Below the pieces are notes generated by a model. It worked only from the letters and a program-made list of their open reading frames with translations. It had not been told where the DNA came from and searched no databases. This document shows, one piece after another, positions 8,752 to 17,215 of a stretch of 64,000 nt of DNA. Positions within the stretch are counted from its first letter, which is position 1, and each line of letters opens with the position of its first letter. Position numbers and translations under genes: made by a program. This DNA is from J038 sp034437535 (GTDB taxonomy: Bacteria > Chloroflexota > Anaerolineae > Aggregatilineales > Phototrophicaceae). The DNA lies in NCBI GenBank assembly GCA_034437535.1, contig DAOTTZ010000108.1:14260-78259 (forward strand). Reading direction: 5' to 3'.

Positions 8752-9918
8752 TCAGTGATCGATCTTGTAGTACGCGCCGTCGAGTGCTTCGAAATTGGTG
8801 AACAAGAAATGATCGTGGTAATAGTGTATCCACAAGAACGATAGGATCGCGGTGTAATAAGCGACATCAAATCGCCAGTTCGCCAATTGGGTCGGATCAC
8901 CCTCCAGGCCCAATGCAGACCCCGGTGTGATGACATGCGCCATCGCATAAACGACCAGGAAGATCGCCGCAGATCCGATCAGCATGATCGTACTTAGCAG
9001 ATACAACCCGCGTGAGTCCTTCATCTTGCTAAAGCGTGATACCAGCGGAGCATCTTGATCCAGTTGGCCCATTTCCTGCTTGATTTTGATGATATAAAAC
9101 GTGATTGCCAGATATTGGAACGAATGCCAGGTATTCAGCCCCTGGAATGCGGTATCCAGATTAGGCAGAGCCGGCATGGTGAAGGCGATGGCAACGGTAA
9201 ACGAGATAAATACGGTCTTGGGGATATTGAGAATGCCATCACGATATTCCTGCCAGGATTTGATGATATACGCCGTTAGCGCAACACCGAATATGCCAGC
9301 CATCGTGAGGAACAACCATGTTTGTTCGAAAACATCCGGGATAACGCGAGTCAGGTCATTAACACCCACATCGAAAGACCCCTGGCTGATCTTGAAGGCC
9401 GCCATCGGGAACAAGCAGGTGAGCACAACAGCATAATCAATGAACCGGGAACGCATACTAATCGCGCTGTTCTTGCGAACGTAGTTATGTTCTTTGTGGT
9501 TGTATAGCTCAACGATGTACGTCACCTGATGAAGCACATGCAACGCCGCCCAAAAGAAAAACACGGTAAGCAGAAGCGTCAGGTTCAAGAACGCCATCGA
9601 TACAACGACAATCGGAATGATAATCGATGATCGAAGCAACATCGGGTATTGCTTCTTAAACTCATCATCTAGCCCGGTTCTTAAGAACGTTGACATCATG
9701 TGCGGGCCACCGATGGCGACGGCGACAAAGCCATTTACCAGATTACGACTTAGATCATCATCCAGGCCAAATTGCACACCCAACAGATAAACCAGGTAGG
9801 GCAGTGGGACGACAATGACGCTAAACGTGATATAGATTAAGTCCCAACGTCGGTTACGAAGCCACATACCTTCATTTTCGGCACGGGTTTCTGTCATCGG
9901 CGCGGTAGAAACACTCAT
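8752..9918 (-). CDS. Polytopic membrane protein with conserved-looking histidines, function unknown
   Basis: A 388-residue protein with about nine to ten transmembrane helices and no recognised family. Histidines sit at or near helix ends in a pattern suggestive of a metal site: GGPHMMS near residue 93, FWAALHVLHQVTYIVE near 140-150, NTWHSFQYLA near 275 and WIHYYHDHFLF near 367-372. Di-iron membrane enzymes, including carotenoid-cleaving Brp/Blh proteins and fatty acid hydroxylases, use such patterns, but I see no specific match, so the enzymatic idea is only a hypothesis. The N-terminal 15 residues are hydrophilic. It lies 81 bases downstream of tdk in the same direction. Confidence 0.7.
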   Translation of the reverse strand: MSVSTAPMTETRAENEGMWLRNRRWDLIYITFSVIVVPLPYLVYLLGVQFGLDDDLSRNLVNGFVAVAIGGPHMMSTFLRTGLDDEFKKQYPMLLRSSIIIPIVVVSMAFLNLTLLLTVFFFWAALHVLHQVTYIVELYNHKEHNYVRKNSAISMRSRFIDYAVVLTCLFPMAAFKISQGSFDVGVNDLTRVIPDVFEQTWLFLTMAGIFGVALTAYIIKSWQEYRDGILNIPKTVFISFTVAIAFTMPALPNLDTAFQGLNTWHSFQYLAITFYIIKIKQEMGQLDQDAPLVSRFSKMKDSRGLYLLSTIMLIGSAAIFLVVYAMAHVITPGSALGLEGDPTQLANWRFDVAYYTAILSFLWIHYYHDHFLFTNFEALDGAYYKIDH

Positions 9919-9999
9919 GTGTTTATTAGCCTTTCTTTAACATCTTCCACATTACACAATAACACGACAACCGTAGATTGGTTGTGCTTTAGCTCTTTA

Positions 10000-10566
10000 T
10001 TAAATCACGATATGGTGTTTTCGGCAACGTGCTTCGTAAGCTTCGCTGGCTCCCACCATAATAATCGGATCATTGTAGTTGGCTGGTTCGCCGTTGACTA
10101 GTCGTTGTGTACGAGAAGCGGCTTCACCACAAATCACACAGATGGCATGTAACTTGGTTACATCTTCTGCCCGGCACATCAGTTGGGGGATCGGCCCGAA
10201 GGCTTCGCCGCGAAAATCGAGATCAAGCCCCGCCAGGATCACACGGAGACCATTATCTGCCAGTTGCTCGACAATCTCAATGATTTCATCGTCAAAAAAT
10301 TGCACTTCATCAACCGCGACAACGGTTGTCGTCTGGCGTAGATGCGTCAGAATATCACGCGAGCATTCAATCGGCTTCGCGTCAAATTGTTGGCCATCAT
10401 GACTGCTGACAGAGCGTAGCGCGTAGCGGTCATCAATTTTAGGTTTAAATACTTGAACCTCTTGCTTGGCGATGGTTGCCCGGCGTACACGTCGAATTAA
10501 CTCTTCTGTCTTGCCGCAGAACATGCTCCCGCAGATCAACTCGACACGTCCGTTATGATGAATCAT
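10000..10566 (-). CDS. tdk: Thymidine kinase (type II)
   Basis: A 188-residue thymidine kinase that phosphorylates thymidine to dTMP in nucleoside salvage. The P-loop is GSMFCGKTEE near residue 13, the Walker B-like segment is VVAVDEVQFF near 95, and the lasso region AGLDLDFRGEAFG near 115 is typical. A zinc site is formed by CVICG and a late cysteine in YEARCRKHH. Length is normal for the bacterial type II enzyme. The start has a strong GGGGGAG ribosome binding site. A terminator separates it from upstream rpmE, so it probably has its own promoter. Confidence 0.95.
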   Translation of the reverse strand: MIHHNGRVELICGSMFCGKTEELIRRVRRATIAKQEVQVFKPKIDDRYALRSVSSHDGQQFDAKPIECSRDILTHLRQTTTVVAVDEVQFFDDEIIEIVEQLADNGLRVILAGLDLDFRGEAFGPIPQLMCRAEDVTKLHAICVICGEAASRTQRLVNGEPANYNDPIIMVGASEAYEARCRKHHIVI

Positions 10567-10594
10567 CGCTCCCCCTTTTTGTTCTGTAGAATAG

Positions 10595-10627
10595 AAAAGC
10601 AGTCATACCGAGTGCATGACTGCTTTT
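10595..10627 (-). terminator. Intrinsic terminator after rpmE
   Basis: A perfect 12-bp stem (AAAAGCAGTCAT at 10595-10606 with ATGACTGCTTTT at 10616-10627) with a 9-base loop. On the minus strand the stem ends in TTTT followed by CTATT. It lies 20 bases beyond the rpmE stop and ends the rplU-rpmA-rpmE transcript. Confidence 0.85.
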
Positions 10628-10646
10628 AAGATTGTACGATTCGGCT

Positions 10647-11108
10647 TTACGATTCAGACGGTACGTCGTAACCCCGGTTACGTAACATTTTCTTCAGATC
10701 GCTCAAGACCTTCTGCCCGATGCCTTGAAGATCAAGAATGCCATCATCACCGTTTTCGTTTAGCACGTTGAAGAAATCCTGAACGGTGTTGATGCCGTTT
10801 TCGGTCAGGATGTTGGTGAAACGTGCGTTGATGTCCAGCTCCGATAATTCCATATTGAGCGGAGTCTTGGCCGCTTCACGCGCTTCCACTTCGGCGTTCT
10901 TCTCATCCCGCTTTTGCAGGCGGCGCATAAATTGATCGTAACGGCCTTCAGTGTCAACAATGCGTTGTTCGCCGGTAAAAAACGGATGGCAGGCGGAACA
11001 AATATCGGTACGAATTTCTTCGACAGTCGCGCCCGTTGTCCAGGTGTTGCCACACGCACAGACAACCGTTGCCTCCGGATACCATTCCGGATGGAGATCT
11101 TTTTTCAT
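10647..11108 (-). CDS. rpmE: Ribosomal protein L31 with C-terminal alpha-CTD-like/HhH extension
   Basis: A 153-residue protein, about twice the normal L31 length. Residues 1-70 are a zinc-binding L31: HPEWYPEATVVCACGNTW, CSACHPFFTG and RYDQFMRR, with cysteines 17, 19, 37 and 40 as zinc ligands. A charged helical linker (about 66-85) leads to a second domain, residues 88-153. This runs LSELDINARFTNILTENGI, then TVQDFFN, LQGIGQKVLSDLKKML and NRGY. The pattern matches the C-terminal domain of RNA polymerase alpha (helix, GI.TV..L, then helix-hairpin-helix G.G.K...DLK..L). The frame is continuous and the RBS is GAGGAG. What the extra domain does is unknown; DNA or RNA contact is the obvious possibility. 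Confidence 0.9.
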   Translation of the reverse strand: MKKDLHPEWYPEATVVCACGNTWTTGATVEEIRTDICSACHPFFTGEQRIVDTEGRYDQFMRRLQKRDEKNAEVEAREAAKTPLNMELSELDINARFTNILTENGINTVQDFFNVLNENGDDGILDLQGIGQKVLSDLKKMLRNRGYDVPSES

Positions 11109-11175
11109 CTGGTGTTACTCCTCTGAGTCTGCATCACGGCCCTGAGGCAGGGTAGCGTGATGGATATACGGTTAG

Positions 11176-11469
11176 TTAGTCGCCAGCCTGGGCCGACGGT
11201 GCATCAGATACTTCTGGATAAACGCTGATGCGCTTTTGACCTTTGCGGCCACGCATACGCTCAAAGACCACCACACCTTCCGCTTTAGCAAATAGTGTAT
11301 GATCTTTGCCAATGCCCACATTTTCACCCGGGTGGAACTTGGTGCCGCGCTGGCGCACGATGATGTTCCCCGGTATGACATATTGCCCACCGAAACGCTT
11401 CACACCCAGGCGTTTCGAATTGCTATCGCGACCATTACTGGTAGAGCCGCCACCTTTTTTATGAGCCAT
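11176..11469 (-). CDS. rpmA: Ribosomal protein L27
   Basis: A 97-residue large-subunit protein placed near the peptidyl transferase centre. The family signature is clear: MAHKKGGGSTSNGRDSN, LGVKRFGG, then IVRQRGTKFHPGENVGIGKD. It begins directly with MAHKKGG, with no N-terminal extension of the kind that is proteolytically removed in Firmicutes. It lies between rplU (21 bases upstream) and rpmE, the standard rplU-rpmA order with rpmE added. The C-terminal tail (SVYPEVSDAPSAQAGD) is slightly longer than usual. Confidence 0.96.
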   Translation of the reverse strand: MAHKKGGGSTSNGRDSNSKRLGVKRFGGQYVIPGNIIVRQRGTKFHPGENVGIGKDHTLFAKAEGVVVFERMRGRKGQKRISVYPEVSDAPSAQAGD

Positions 11470-11489
11470 GAGAACTTATCCCTTCTCAA

Positions 11490-11801
11490 TTAAACCGAAA
11501 TATCATCAATAAGCAGACGTGTGTAATGTTGGCGATGCCCATAACGCCGGCGATAATTGGTGCGCTGGCGATACTTGAACACGACGACTTTTTTCGCACG
11601 GTATTGATCGACGACTTTGGCGACGACTTTGGCCCCGTCTACTGTCGGTTGACCAATTTGTACATTGTCACCATCACCGACCAGTAAAACATCGTCGATT
11701 TCGATGGTCTCATCAACTTCATGCGGGAGCCGTTCAACATCAACCGTCTTGCCGACTTCGGCGCGGTATTGCCGCCCCCCGGATCGGAAAATTGCATACA
11801 T
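11490..11801 (-). CDS. rplU: Ribosomal protein L21
   Basis: A 103-residue L21 of normal length, starting MYAIFRSGGRQYRAEVG and carrying the basic VVFKYRQRTNYRRRYGHRQ segment with which it binds 23S rRNA. It is the first gene of rplU-rpmA-rpmE. A GAAGGATGGAG region provides the ribosome binding site, and a consensus-like promoter lies about 110 bases upstream. Confidence 0.96.
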   Translation of the reverse strand: MYAIFRSGGRQYRAEVGKTVDVERLPHEVDETIEIDDVLLVGDGDNVQIGQPTVDGAKVVAKVVDQYRAKKVVVFKYRQRTNYRRRYGHRQHYTRLLIDDISV

Positions 11802-11888
11802 ATCGTTACTCCATCCTTCACTTGCCGCCGCCAGCGCACCGCTTGACCGGGCATCTAACGGGGAAGAATTGGCAAATACATAGAAAAT

Positions 11889-11904
11889 GCCCCGTCATTG
11901 GGGC
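11889..11904 (-). other. Hairpin at the 5' end of the rplU leader
   Basis: GCCCC/GGGGC five-bp stem with a six-base loop, followed on the minus strand by ATTTTCTATG. It lies seven bases past the -10 box of the rplU promoter, so it would form at the very 5' end of that mRNA. It may equally stop read-through from queA, which ends 33 bases upstream. Confidence 0.4.
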
Positions 11905-11910
11905 TTACTT

Positions 11911-11940
11911 ATTATACGAGACATCGCCCGCAACCGTCAA
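11911..11940 (-). promoter_or_regulatory. Sigma-70-type promoter for rplU-rpmA-rpmE
   Basis: On the minus strand TTGACG (11940-11935) and a perfect TATAAT (11916-11911) are separated by 18 bases. The -35 box overlaps the last four bases of queA. This is the best promoter match in this part of the window. Confidence 0.8.
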
Positions 11941-13004
11941 CGTATAAACATGGCATCACCAAAAGAGAAAAATCGGTACTGTTCGGCTTTGGCCGTCTCG
12001 TAGACCGAAAGCGTAAACTCGCGGCCCATAAGCGACGAAATCATCATCAGTAATGTCGATTTTGGCAAATGAAAATTAGTAATCAACCCGGAAACTACCC
12101 GCCAATTATAACCGGGGTAAATGAACAAGTTGGTATTGCGCTCAAATGCGATCACTGGTCGCCAGGCGCACATGCCATCTACTTTTTCAGGTTGACCAGG
12201 ATCACCCCCGGCACTCAAGATACCCGCCGTCTCTAAGGTGCGGGCACTGGTCGTGCCGACCGCGACGATCTGTTTGCCGGCCAATTTCGCCTCGTTGATG
12301 ATCCGTGCGTTATCTGCATCTAGCTTCGCCCATTCGCTGTGTATTTTGTGATCCTGGATGTTTTCCACCCGTACCGGTTGGAACGTATCCAGCCCGATGT
12401 GAAGCGTGCAATAGGCAAACTTCACCCCTTGATCGCGCAATTTAAGCATGAGTTCCGGCGTAAAATGCAGGCCAGCAGTCGGAGCGGCGGCGGATCCTTC
12501 GTATCTGCTGTAGATTGTCTGGTATCGTTCGGTGTCTTCCAACCGGGTGTGGATGTATGGCGGCAGGGGCATTTCACCAAGTTGATCCAGATAAGGTTGT
12601 ATGGGCTGGTTAAATTGCACGACACGCTCTGCATCTGCCAGAACTTCAATGATCTCCCCGGTTAAGTCGGTCTTCTCGAACGCAATCGGCATCCCGACAT
12701 CACCGCGTTTACCGCCGATCAGCGTGAGCCACGTTCGGTCATCTTGCTGACGCAACAGCAAGATCTCTAGTTTGCCGCCTGTATCAGCGCGAACAGCCGG
12801 AATACGAGCCGGGATCACCCGTGTATTGTTGATGACCAGTACATCCCCCGGAGACAAATACTCCACAACATCGCGGAAGATGCGATGAGTCACAGTCTGT
12901 TGCGCTCGATTGACGATCATCAGACGAGAGGAATCACGCGGTTCTGCGGGTGACTGTGCGATATATGAAGCCGGTAGGTCATAGTCAAAGTCATTTATGT
13001 TCAT
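11937..13004 (-). CDS. queA: S-adenosylmethionine:tRNA ribosyltransferase-isomerase (queuosine synthesis)
   Basis: A 355-residue QueA, which transfers the ribosyl part of SAM to preQ1 in tRNA to make epoxyqueuosine. The start MNINDFDYDLPASYIAQ at 13004 is chosen over an ATG 84 bases upstream because it gives the normal QueA N-terminus and an ATGA overlap with the preceding gene. Family runs include DSSRLMI, VLVINNTRVIPAR, EGSAAAPTAGLHFT and the C-terminal ITNFHLPKSTLLMMISSLMG. No other queuosine gene is in view. It is the last gene of a ruvB-DUF2905-queA operon. Confidence 0.95.
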   Translation of the reverse strand: MNINDFDYDLPASYIAQSPAEPRDSSRLMIVNRAQQTVTHRIFRDVVEYLSPGDVLVINNTRVIPARIPAVRADTGGKLEILLLRQQDDRTWLTLIGGKRGDVGMPIAFEKTDLTGEIIEVLADAERVVQFNQPIQPYLDQLGEMPLPPYIHTRLEDTERYQTIYSRYEGSAAAPTAGLHFTPELMLKLRDQGVKFAYCTLHIGLDTFQPVRVENIQDHKIHSEWAKLDADNARIINEAKLAGKQIVAVGTTSARTLETAGILSAGGDPGQPEKVDGMCAWRPVIAFERNTNLFIYPGYNWRVVSGLITNFHLPKSTLLMMISSLMGREFTLSVYETAKAEQYRFFSFGDAMFIR

Positions 13005-13231
13005 CGGTTCAATAACCGTATCACTACATTCAAGACAATCGTTAAAACAATGCTGAGTATAATCATGCTTGCCAGCGGGAAGAAGCACGTTACATTGCTA
13101 GTCTGGATGCGAAAATCTCCCGGCAGGCCAGCACCGCCGGTCACTCGTCCGATAAGGTAAAGCAATCCACCCAATACGACAAGGCCAACACCAGCAAAGA
13201 ACACCAACCGCCCGACATCCTGGAAATCCAT
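13001..13231 (-). CDS. DUF2905 small membrane protein
   Basis: A 76-residue protein with two transmembrane helices (about 8-27 and 52-73) and the DUF2905 pattern LIGRVTGGAGLPGDFRIQTSNVTCFFP-like between them (LPGDF and FFPLASMI are the key parts). Function is unknown. DUF2905 genes are commonly found beside ruvB and queA, as here. The ATG overlaps the ruvB stop (TAATG) and its stop overlaps queA (ATGA), so all three are translationally coupled. Confidence 0.85.
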   Translation of the reverse strand: MDFQDVGRLVFFAGVGLVVLGGLLYLIGRVTGGAGLPGDFRIQTSNVTCFFPLASMIILSIVLTIVLNVVIRLLNR

Positions 13232-14292
13232 TAATCTCCCTCGTCATCTACTTCATTCTCAAACAAGGTCGGTTGATCCGGGAAATCCCAGGTTTCGTCG
13301 TAGGGTATGCCGAGATGTTCATACGCCAGGCGCGTTGCGATCCGCCCGCGTGGTGTACGATCCAGGAAACCTAATTGGAGCAAATATGGCTCATAGACAT
13401 CCATGATGGTGGCACGATCTTCGCTAATTGCGGCGGCGATTGTATCCAGGCCGACCGGCCCGCCTTCAAACTTCTGGATAATCGTTTCAATGATAAGGCG
13501 GTCGATCTCATCTAATCCCAGATGATCGATTTCCATCAATTGCAGGGCATCACCCGCTACCGGGCCACTTATGACGCCATCTGCGCGAATTTGTGCAAAA
13601 TCCCGGACGCGGCGAAGCAACCGTAACGCGACACGCGGCGTCCCCCTGGCGCGACGTGCAATCTCAGCCGCCCCTTGCGGTTTAATGCCGACATCGAGCA
13701 TACTGGCGGCTCGGTTGATGATGTATTCCATGGCTTGCTGATCGTAGAAATCCAGCCGGAAGCGTGCTCCGAATCGATCTCGTAATGGGCCGGCCAACAA
13801 TGATAAGCGGGTCGTCGCACCAATTACAGTGAAGCGCGGTAAGTTCAGGCGGACATTTTTCGCGGCAGGGCCTTTGCCAATTACAATGTCGAGCTTAAAA
13901 TCTTCCATTGCCGGATAGAGTATTTCTTCCACGGCCCGGCCTAGCCGGTGGATCTCATCAATAAACAGGATGTCCCCTTGTTTCATATGGGTCAAGATGG
14001 CGGCCAGATCGCCAGCCCGCTCGATGGAAGGCCCGGCAGTCACCTGAACTTTAGCTTCCATCTCATTGGCGATGACATGCGCCAATGACGTTTTCCCCAG
14101 GCCTGGCGGCCCATAAAATAGAATATGCTCAATTGGTTCACCACGCGCCCGGGCGGCGTCGATGATAATTCGTAAGTTTTCACGAACTTTATCCTGGCCG
14201 ACGATTTCATCCAGGCGTTGGGGCCTTAATGCGATATTCTCTCGTTCTGATTTGTGTCTTTTGCCGCCAACCGCACGGTCGCCATCTGCCAT
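13231..14292 (-). CDS. ruvB: Holliday junction branch migration helicase RuvB
   Basis: A 353-residue AAA+ motor that drives branch migration with RuvA. The start at 14292 (MADGDRAVGG) is preferred: a GGAG box lies seven bases upstream, while the ORF continues only into the divergent upp promoter region. Motifs seen are ALRPQRLDEIVGQ, Walker A GPPGLGKTSLAH, Walker B FIDEIHRLG, the sensor-like GATTRLSLLAGPLRDRFG and the C-terminal winged helix with RTPRGRIAT. RuvA and RuvC are not in the window. Confidence 0.95.
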   Translation of the reverse strand: MADGDRAVGGKRHKSERENIALRPQRLDEIVGQDKVRENLRIIIDAARARGEPIEHILFYGPPGLGKTSLAHVIANEMEAKVQVTAGPSIERAGDLAAILTHMKQGDILFIDEIHRLGRAVEEILYPAMEDFKLDIVIGKGPAAKNVRLNLPRFTVIGATTRLSLLAGPLRDRFGARFRLDFYDQQAMEYIINRAASMLDVGIKPQGAAEIARRARGTPRVALRLLRRVRDFAQIRADGVISGPVAGDALQLMEIDHLGLDEIDRLIIETIIQKFEGGPVGLDTIAAAISEDRATIMDVYEPYLLQLGFLDRTPRGRIATRLAYEHLGIPYDETWDFPDQPTLFENEVDDEGD

Positions 14293-14345
14293 AGGTCGCT
14301 CCATCTGGTGAAAAAGTGTTCTAAGCCAGTATAGCATGAGCGGCT

Positions 14346-14374
14346 TTGACAAGTGCAGGTTGAACACGTACAAT
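14346..14374 (+). promoter_or_regulatory. Sigma-70-type promoter for upp
   Basis: A perfect TTGACA (14346-14351), 17-base spacer and TACAAT (14369-14374). It lies 30 bases upstream of the chosen upp ATG and GAGGA ribosome binding site. Confidence 0.85.
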
Positions 14375-14404
14375 CTTGGCGGTGAACGCACAGAGGATAC
14401 TGCG

Positions 14405-15031
14405 ATGTCTCAAGTTTATGTCTCACAACACCCACTTGTTCAACATAAATTAACTATGCTCCGTGATGTGAACACCAACCACCGTGCGTTTCGAGAATTA
14501 GTGTATGAACTGGCTTTGTTGCTGTGTTATGAGGCGACTCAAGATTTGACGTTGAAAAGCCATGACGTGCAGACTCCGCTTAAGACCGCCACCGGTTCTG
14601 TTACAGAAGAGACAATTGGCCTGGTTCCCATTTTGCGGGCGGGCCTGGGCCTGGTGGATGGTGTGATGGAATTATTGCCCAATGTGCAGGTATGGCACAT
14701 CGGTTTGTATCGCGACGAGGAAACGTTGCGCCCGGTGCAATATTACAACAAGCTCCCAACTACACCGACCGTCAGCGTTTGTCTGGTGCTTGATCCAATG
14801 TTGGCGACCGGCGGATCAGCTATCGCAACGGTAGACATTTTGAAAGCGTGGGGCGTGGAACGCATCAAGTTTCTTGGCTTATTGGCCGCGCCGGAAGGCA
14901 TCGAGCGTTTTACTGAAAAACACCCGGATGTTCCGATTCATGTCGCCGCTGTAGACGATCATCTCAATGAGATCGGGTTTATCGTGCCGGGCCTGGGTGA
15001 CGCAGGTGACCGTCAATTTGGAACGGCTTAA
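14405..15031 (+). CDS. upp: Uracil phosphoribosyltransferase
   Basis: A 208-residue enzyme that makes UMP from uracil and PRPP (pyrimidine salvage). The ATG at 14405 is used because GAGGA precedes it and the upstream in-frame codons fall inside the promoter. Typical runs are HPLVQHKLTMLRD, VPILRAGLGLVDG, the PRPP loop LVLDPMLATGGSA and the uracil-binding C-terminus GFIVPGLGDAGDRQFGT. Length is normal. The wecA-like gene follows within four bases. Confidence 0.96.
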   Translation: MSQVYVSQHPLVQHKLTMLRDVNTNHRAFRELVYELALLLCYEATQDLTLKSHDVQTPLKTATGSVTEETIGLVPILRAGLGLVDGVMELLPNVQVWHIGLYRDEETLRPVQYYNKLPTTPTVSVCLVLDPMLATGGSAIATVDILKAWGVERIKFLGLLAAPEGIERFTEKHPDVPIHVAAVDDHLNEIGFIVPGLGDAGDRQFGTA

Positions 15032-15034
15032 TTG

Positions 15035-16105
15035 ATGCTGACGACCGAAGCCAGCGCATTTATCATCACATTCATCATTGGCTTTGGCGTTACACTCGCA
15101 TTGATTCCGCTTATGATTCGATTGGGTAAGCGGTGGGGCATTGTCGCTAAAGCGGGTGGCCGGCGTATGAACGACGGCGACTTTCGCGGGGTATCCAAAT
15201 TGGGCGGCGTGGCGGTCTTTGCCGGGTTTTCTGTCGCTGTAATCGCCGCGCAGTATCTCAATATTCCGCGTTTTGATCCATACGAAGTCCTCCGTATTTT
15301 AGGGTTGTTGCTGGGTGGGCTGGTGATTTTTATCGTCGGCTTGATTGATGACATCTACGAGCTTAACCCGGTACAATTGGGCATCGGGCAGATCCTGGCG
15401 GCAGGCATTGCTGTCGTCTTTCAGATCTTCATCGAAGCCTTCAATAATCCGCTAACCGGGCAACAAACCCCGGAATGGCCGTTCGTGGTCACCGTGACTT
15501 TGAGCATGTTCTGGCTTGGCCTGATGATGAACACCGTCAACTTTATGGATGGATTAGATGGATTGGTGGGTGGGGTGGCGTTTATCAGCAGTGGCGTCCT
15601 CTTTATCAACAGTGTGTTCGTGCTTGACCCGGCCCAGGTGAGCGTGGGCTTGCTTCCACTCGCGTTGATGGGGGTATCCGCCGCCTTTTTACTCTACAAC
15701 TTTTATCCAGCGCAGATCTTCCTTGGCGGTGGGGCACTCTACATAGGATTTGTGCTGGGTTCACTGGCGATCATCGGCGGGGCGAAGATGGCAACGATTC
15801 TGCTGGTGATGGGCCTGCCGCTAATGGATTTAGCGTGGCAGGTCGCCAATCGTCTGCGGCGGGGTGTCAACCCAATGCATGGAGACCGAGGACATATTCA
15901 TTTTCGCCTGTTAGATATTGGCTTTACACAACGTCAAATCGTGTCAATTTATTATCTGTTCTGCGCTTCTTTCGGGGTGCTGACTCTGATTACGACCAGT
16001 CAATTATTTAAGGCCATCGCTTTTTCTGCCATGATCTGTTTAATCGGCGTAGGATTTATCCTGGTAGCACGTTTGAGTCAGGATGTATCCTCTGCCTCTT
16101 CCTGA
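15035..16105 (+). CDS. WecA/TagO-like undecaprenyl-phosphate sugar-1-phosphate transferase
   Basis: A 356-residue integral membrane enzyme of the MraY/WecA family, which attaches an amino-sugar-1-phosphate to the lipid carrier to begin synthesis of a surface glycan. About ten to eleven helices are predicted. Key cytoplasmic motifs are present: GLIDDIYEL near residue 108, NFMDGLDGL near 170 and the histidine loop HGDRGHIHFRLLDIG near 285, which is the WecA/TagO type rather than the MraY type. It starts directly after the upp stop (ATG 15035, TTG 15032 possible) and is co-transcribed with upp. Its 3' end overlaps the convergent membrane protein gene by 28 bases. Confidence 0.88.
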   Translation: MLTTEASAFIITFIIGFGVTLALIPLMIRLGKRWGIVAKAGGRRMNDGDFRGVSKLGGVAVFAGFSVAVIAAQYLNIPRFDPYEVLRILGLLLGGLVIFIVGLIDDIYELNPVQLGIGQILAAGIAVVFQIFIEAFNNPLTGQQTPEWPFVVTVTLSMFWLGLMMNTVNFMDGLDGLVGGVAFISSGVLFINSVFVLDPAQVSVGLLPLALMGVSAAFLLYNFYPAQIFLGGGALYIGFVLGSLAIIGGAKMATILLVMGLPLMDLAWQVANRLRRGVNPMHGDRGHIHFRLLDIGFTQRQIVSIYYLFCASFGVLTLITTSQLFKAIAFSAMICLIGVGFILVARLSQDVSSASS

Positions 16106-17211
16106 GGATCTGCCTCGATTTCGTCATCGCCGGTATCAGTTGCTTCTTCACGCGACGGGTTGAATTTGATCTGGCCGATGATGGTATCGGGTTCTTCGCG
16201 TTTTGGTTTGCGGAGTGTGTCATCATCGGTATTTTCTGGTTCTAACAGAGCCGTAGGCAGGCTCGTCACAGATTCATCCCCCGGGGAACCAGGAATGGGC
16301 AACGAGAGTTTATACACAGACGGCGGGCCTGTTTCTGCTGGTGTTTTTCGGCTACGCTGGCGTTGGGCGCGTTTCCGTTCTTTCTCTCGCTCTGCAATGG
16401 CTTCTTCACGGGTCATCACGATCATCTTGCCGTTTTTGAATGTTGCGCTATCCCCTGTGATGTACTCGATACTATTTTCAACCGTCGCCAGGATCACTAA
16501 CGCAAGAAAATTAAATACGATGATGATGACAAAAGCCGTTGACAGAGCATTAAGGATGCTGGCAACTGGCCCGGTGAGGGCTTCCCCGACGACTCGTTCA
16601 CCCACGCCGAGGAAGAACAACGGGGCCAACGCCACACCACCGAGGATCAACAGTAACCAGCTATATTTTTTGAGCAAGCTAAAATCCGGATTCATTGTAT
16701 TGCTGATGGCAAATAACAAGTAAGCCCACAACCAGAAATCCGATTGGCTGAACAATTGTTGAATACCCAAAGACACACTATCGACATCGCCACCTTCCAT
16801 AGTGGTGATGGCACTACCGACATCCAGAATGTTATCGGCGATAAAGAGCACCAGGGCCAACCCGGCGACAAAGGGTGCGATGTCGATGAGAGCGCGTTTC
16901 CAATCGCTCGTTTTGTTCGAGTATTTGACAAAATCCAGGTGTAATTCGCCAACTTCTTGTTTTTCCGGCCACTTGATCTGACGATCTGCCCGAACATCCA
17001 GTAGCCCAGCCGTCAACCAGGAGACGAATTGGTTGACGAATACACCCGGCAAGAAGAACGTGTAGTACAGAATGGTCGTCGTGCGAAAGTTTTTCGTCAC
17101 CAGCCAGCCAACCTTAAAGATGTGGCGGTGAAGCCATTGTTCGATCTGGCGCATCACGTTATAGGTGATGAGCACCAAAATTACGGCTAGAAAAACATCG
17201 CCGACTGACAC
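16078..17211 (-). CDS. Membrane protein of unknown function with long charged tail
   Basis: A 377-residue protein not assigned to a family. It has about five transmembrane segments in residues 5-235 and a hydrophilic C-terminal third (about 250-377) rich in Arg/Glu/Lys, then Asp/Glu, ending EADPQEEAEDTS. The GTG at 17211 is a likely start: it lies four bases after the tpiA stop, with AAAGGA upstream, whereas the ATG at 17265 would overlap tpiA by 50 bases. It ends the long moxR-to-tpiA gene run. The C-terminal coding region overlaps the convergent wecA-like gene. Confidence 0.65.
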   Translation of the reverse strand: MSVGDVFLAVILVLITYNVMRQIEQWLHRHIFKVGWLVTKNFRTTTILYYTFFLPGVFVNQFVSWLTAGLLDVRADRQIKWPEKQEVGELHLDFVKYSNKTSDWKRALIDIAPFVAGLALVLFIADNILDVGSAITTMEGGDVDSVSLGIQQLFSQSDFWLWAYLLFAISNTMNPDFSLLKKYSWLLLILGGVALAPLFFLGVGERVVGEALTGPVASILNALSTAFVIIIVFNFLALVILATVENSIEYITGDSATFKNGKMIVMTREEAIAEREKERKRAQRQRSRKTPAETGPPSVYKLSLPIPGSPGDESVTSLPTALLEPENTDDDTLRKPKREEPDTIIGQIKFNPSREEATDTGDDEIEADPQEEAEDTS

Positions 17212-17215
17212 GCGC

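Noticed and set aside
14293..14404. A promoter for ruvB on the minus strand (TATACT near 14330)
   Set aside because: The only -35-like TTGTCA is 13 bases away, which is too close; not called.
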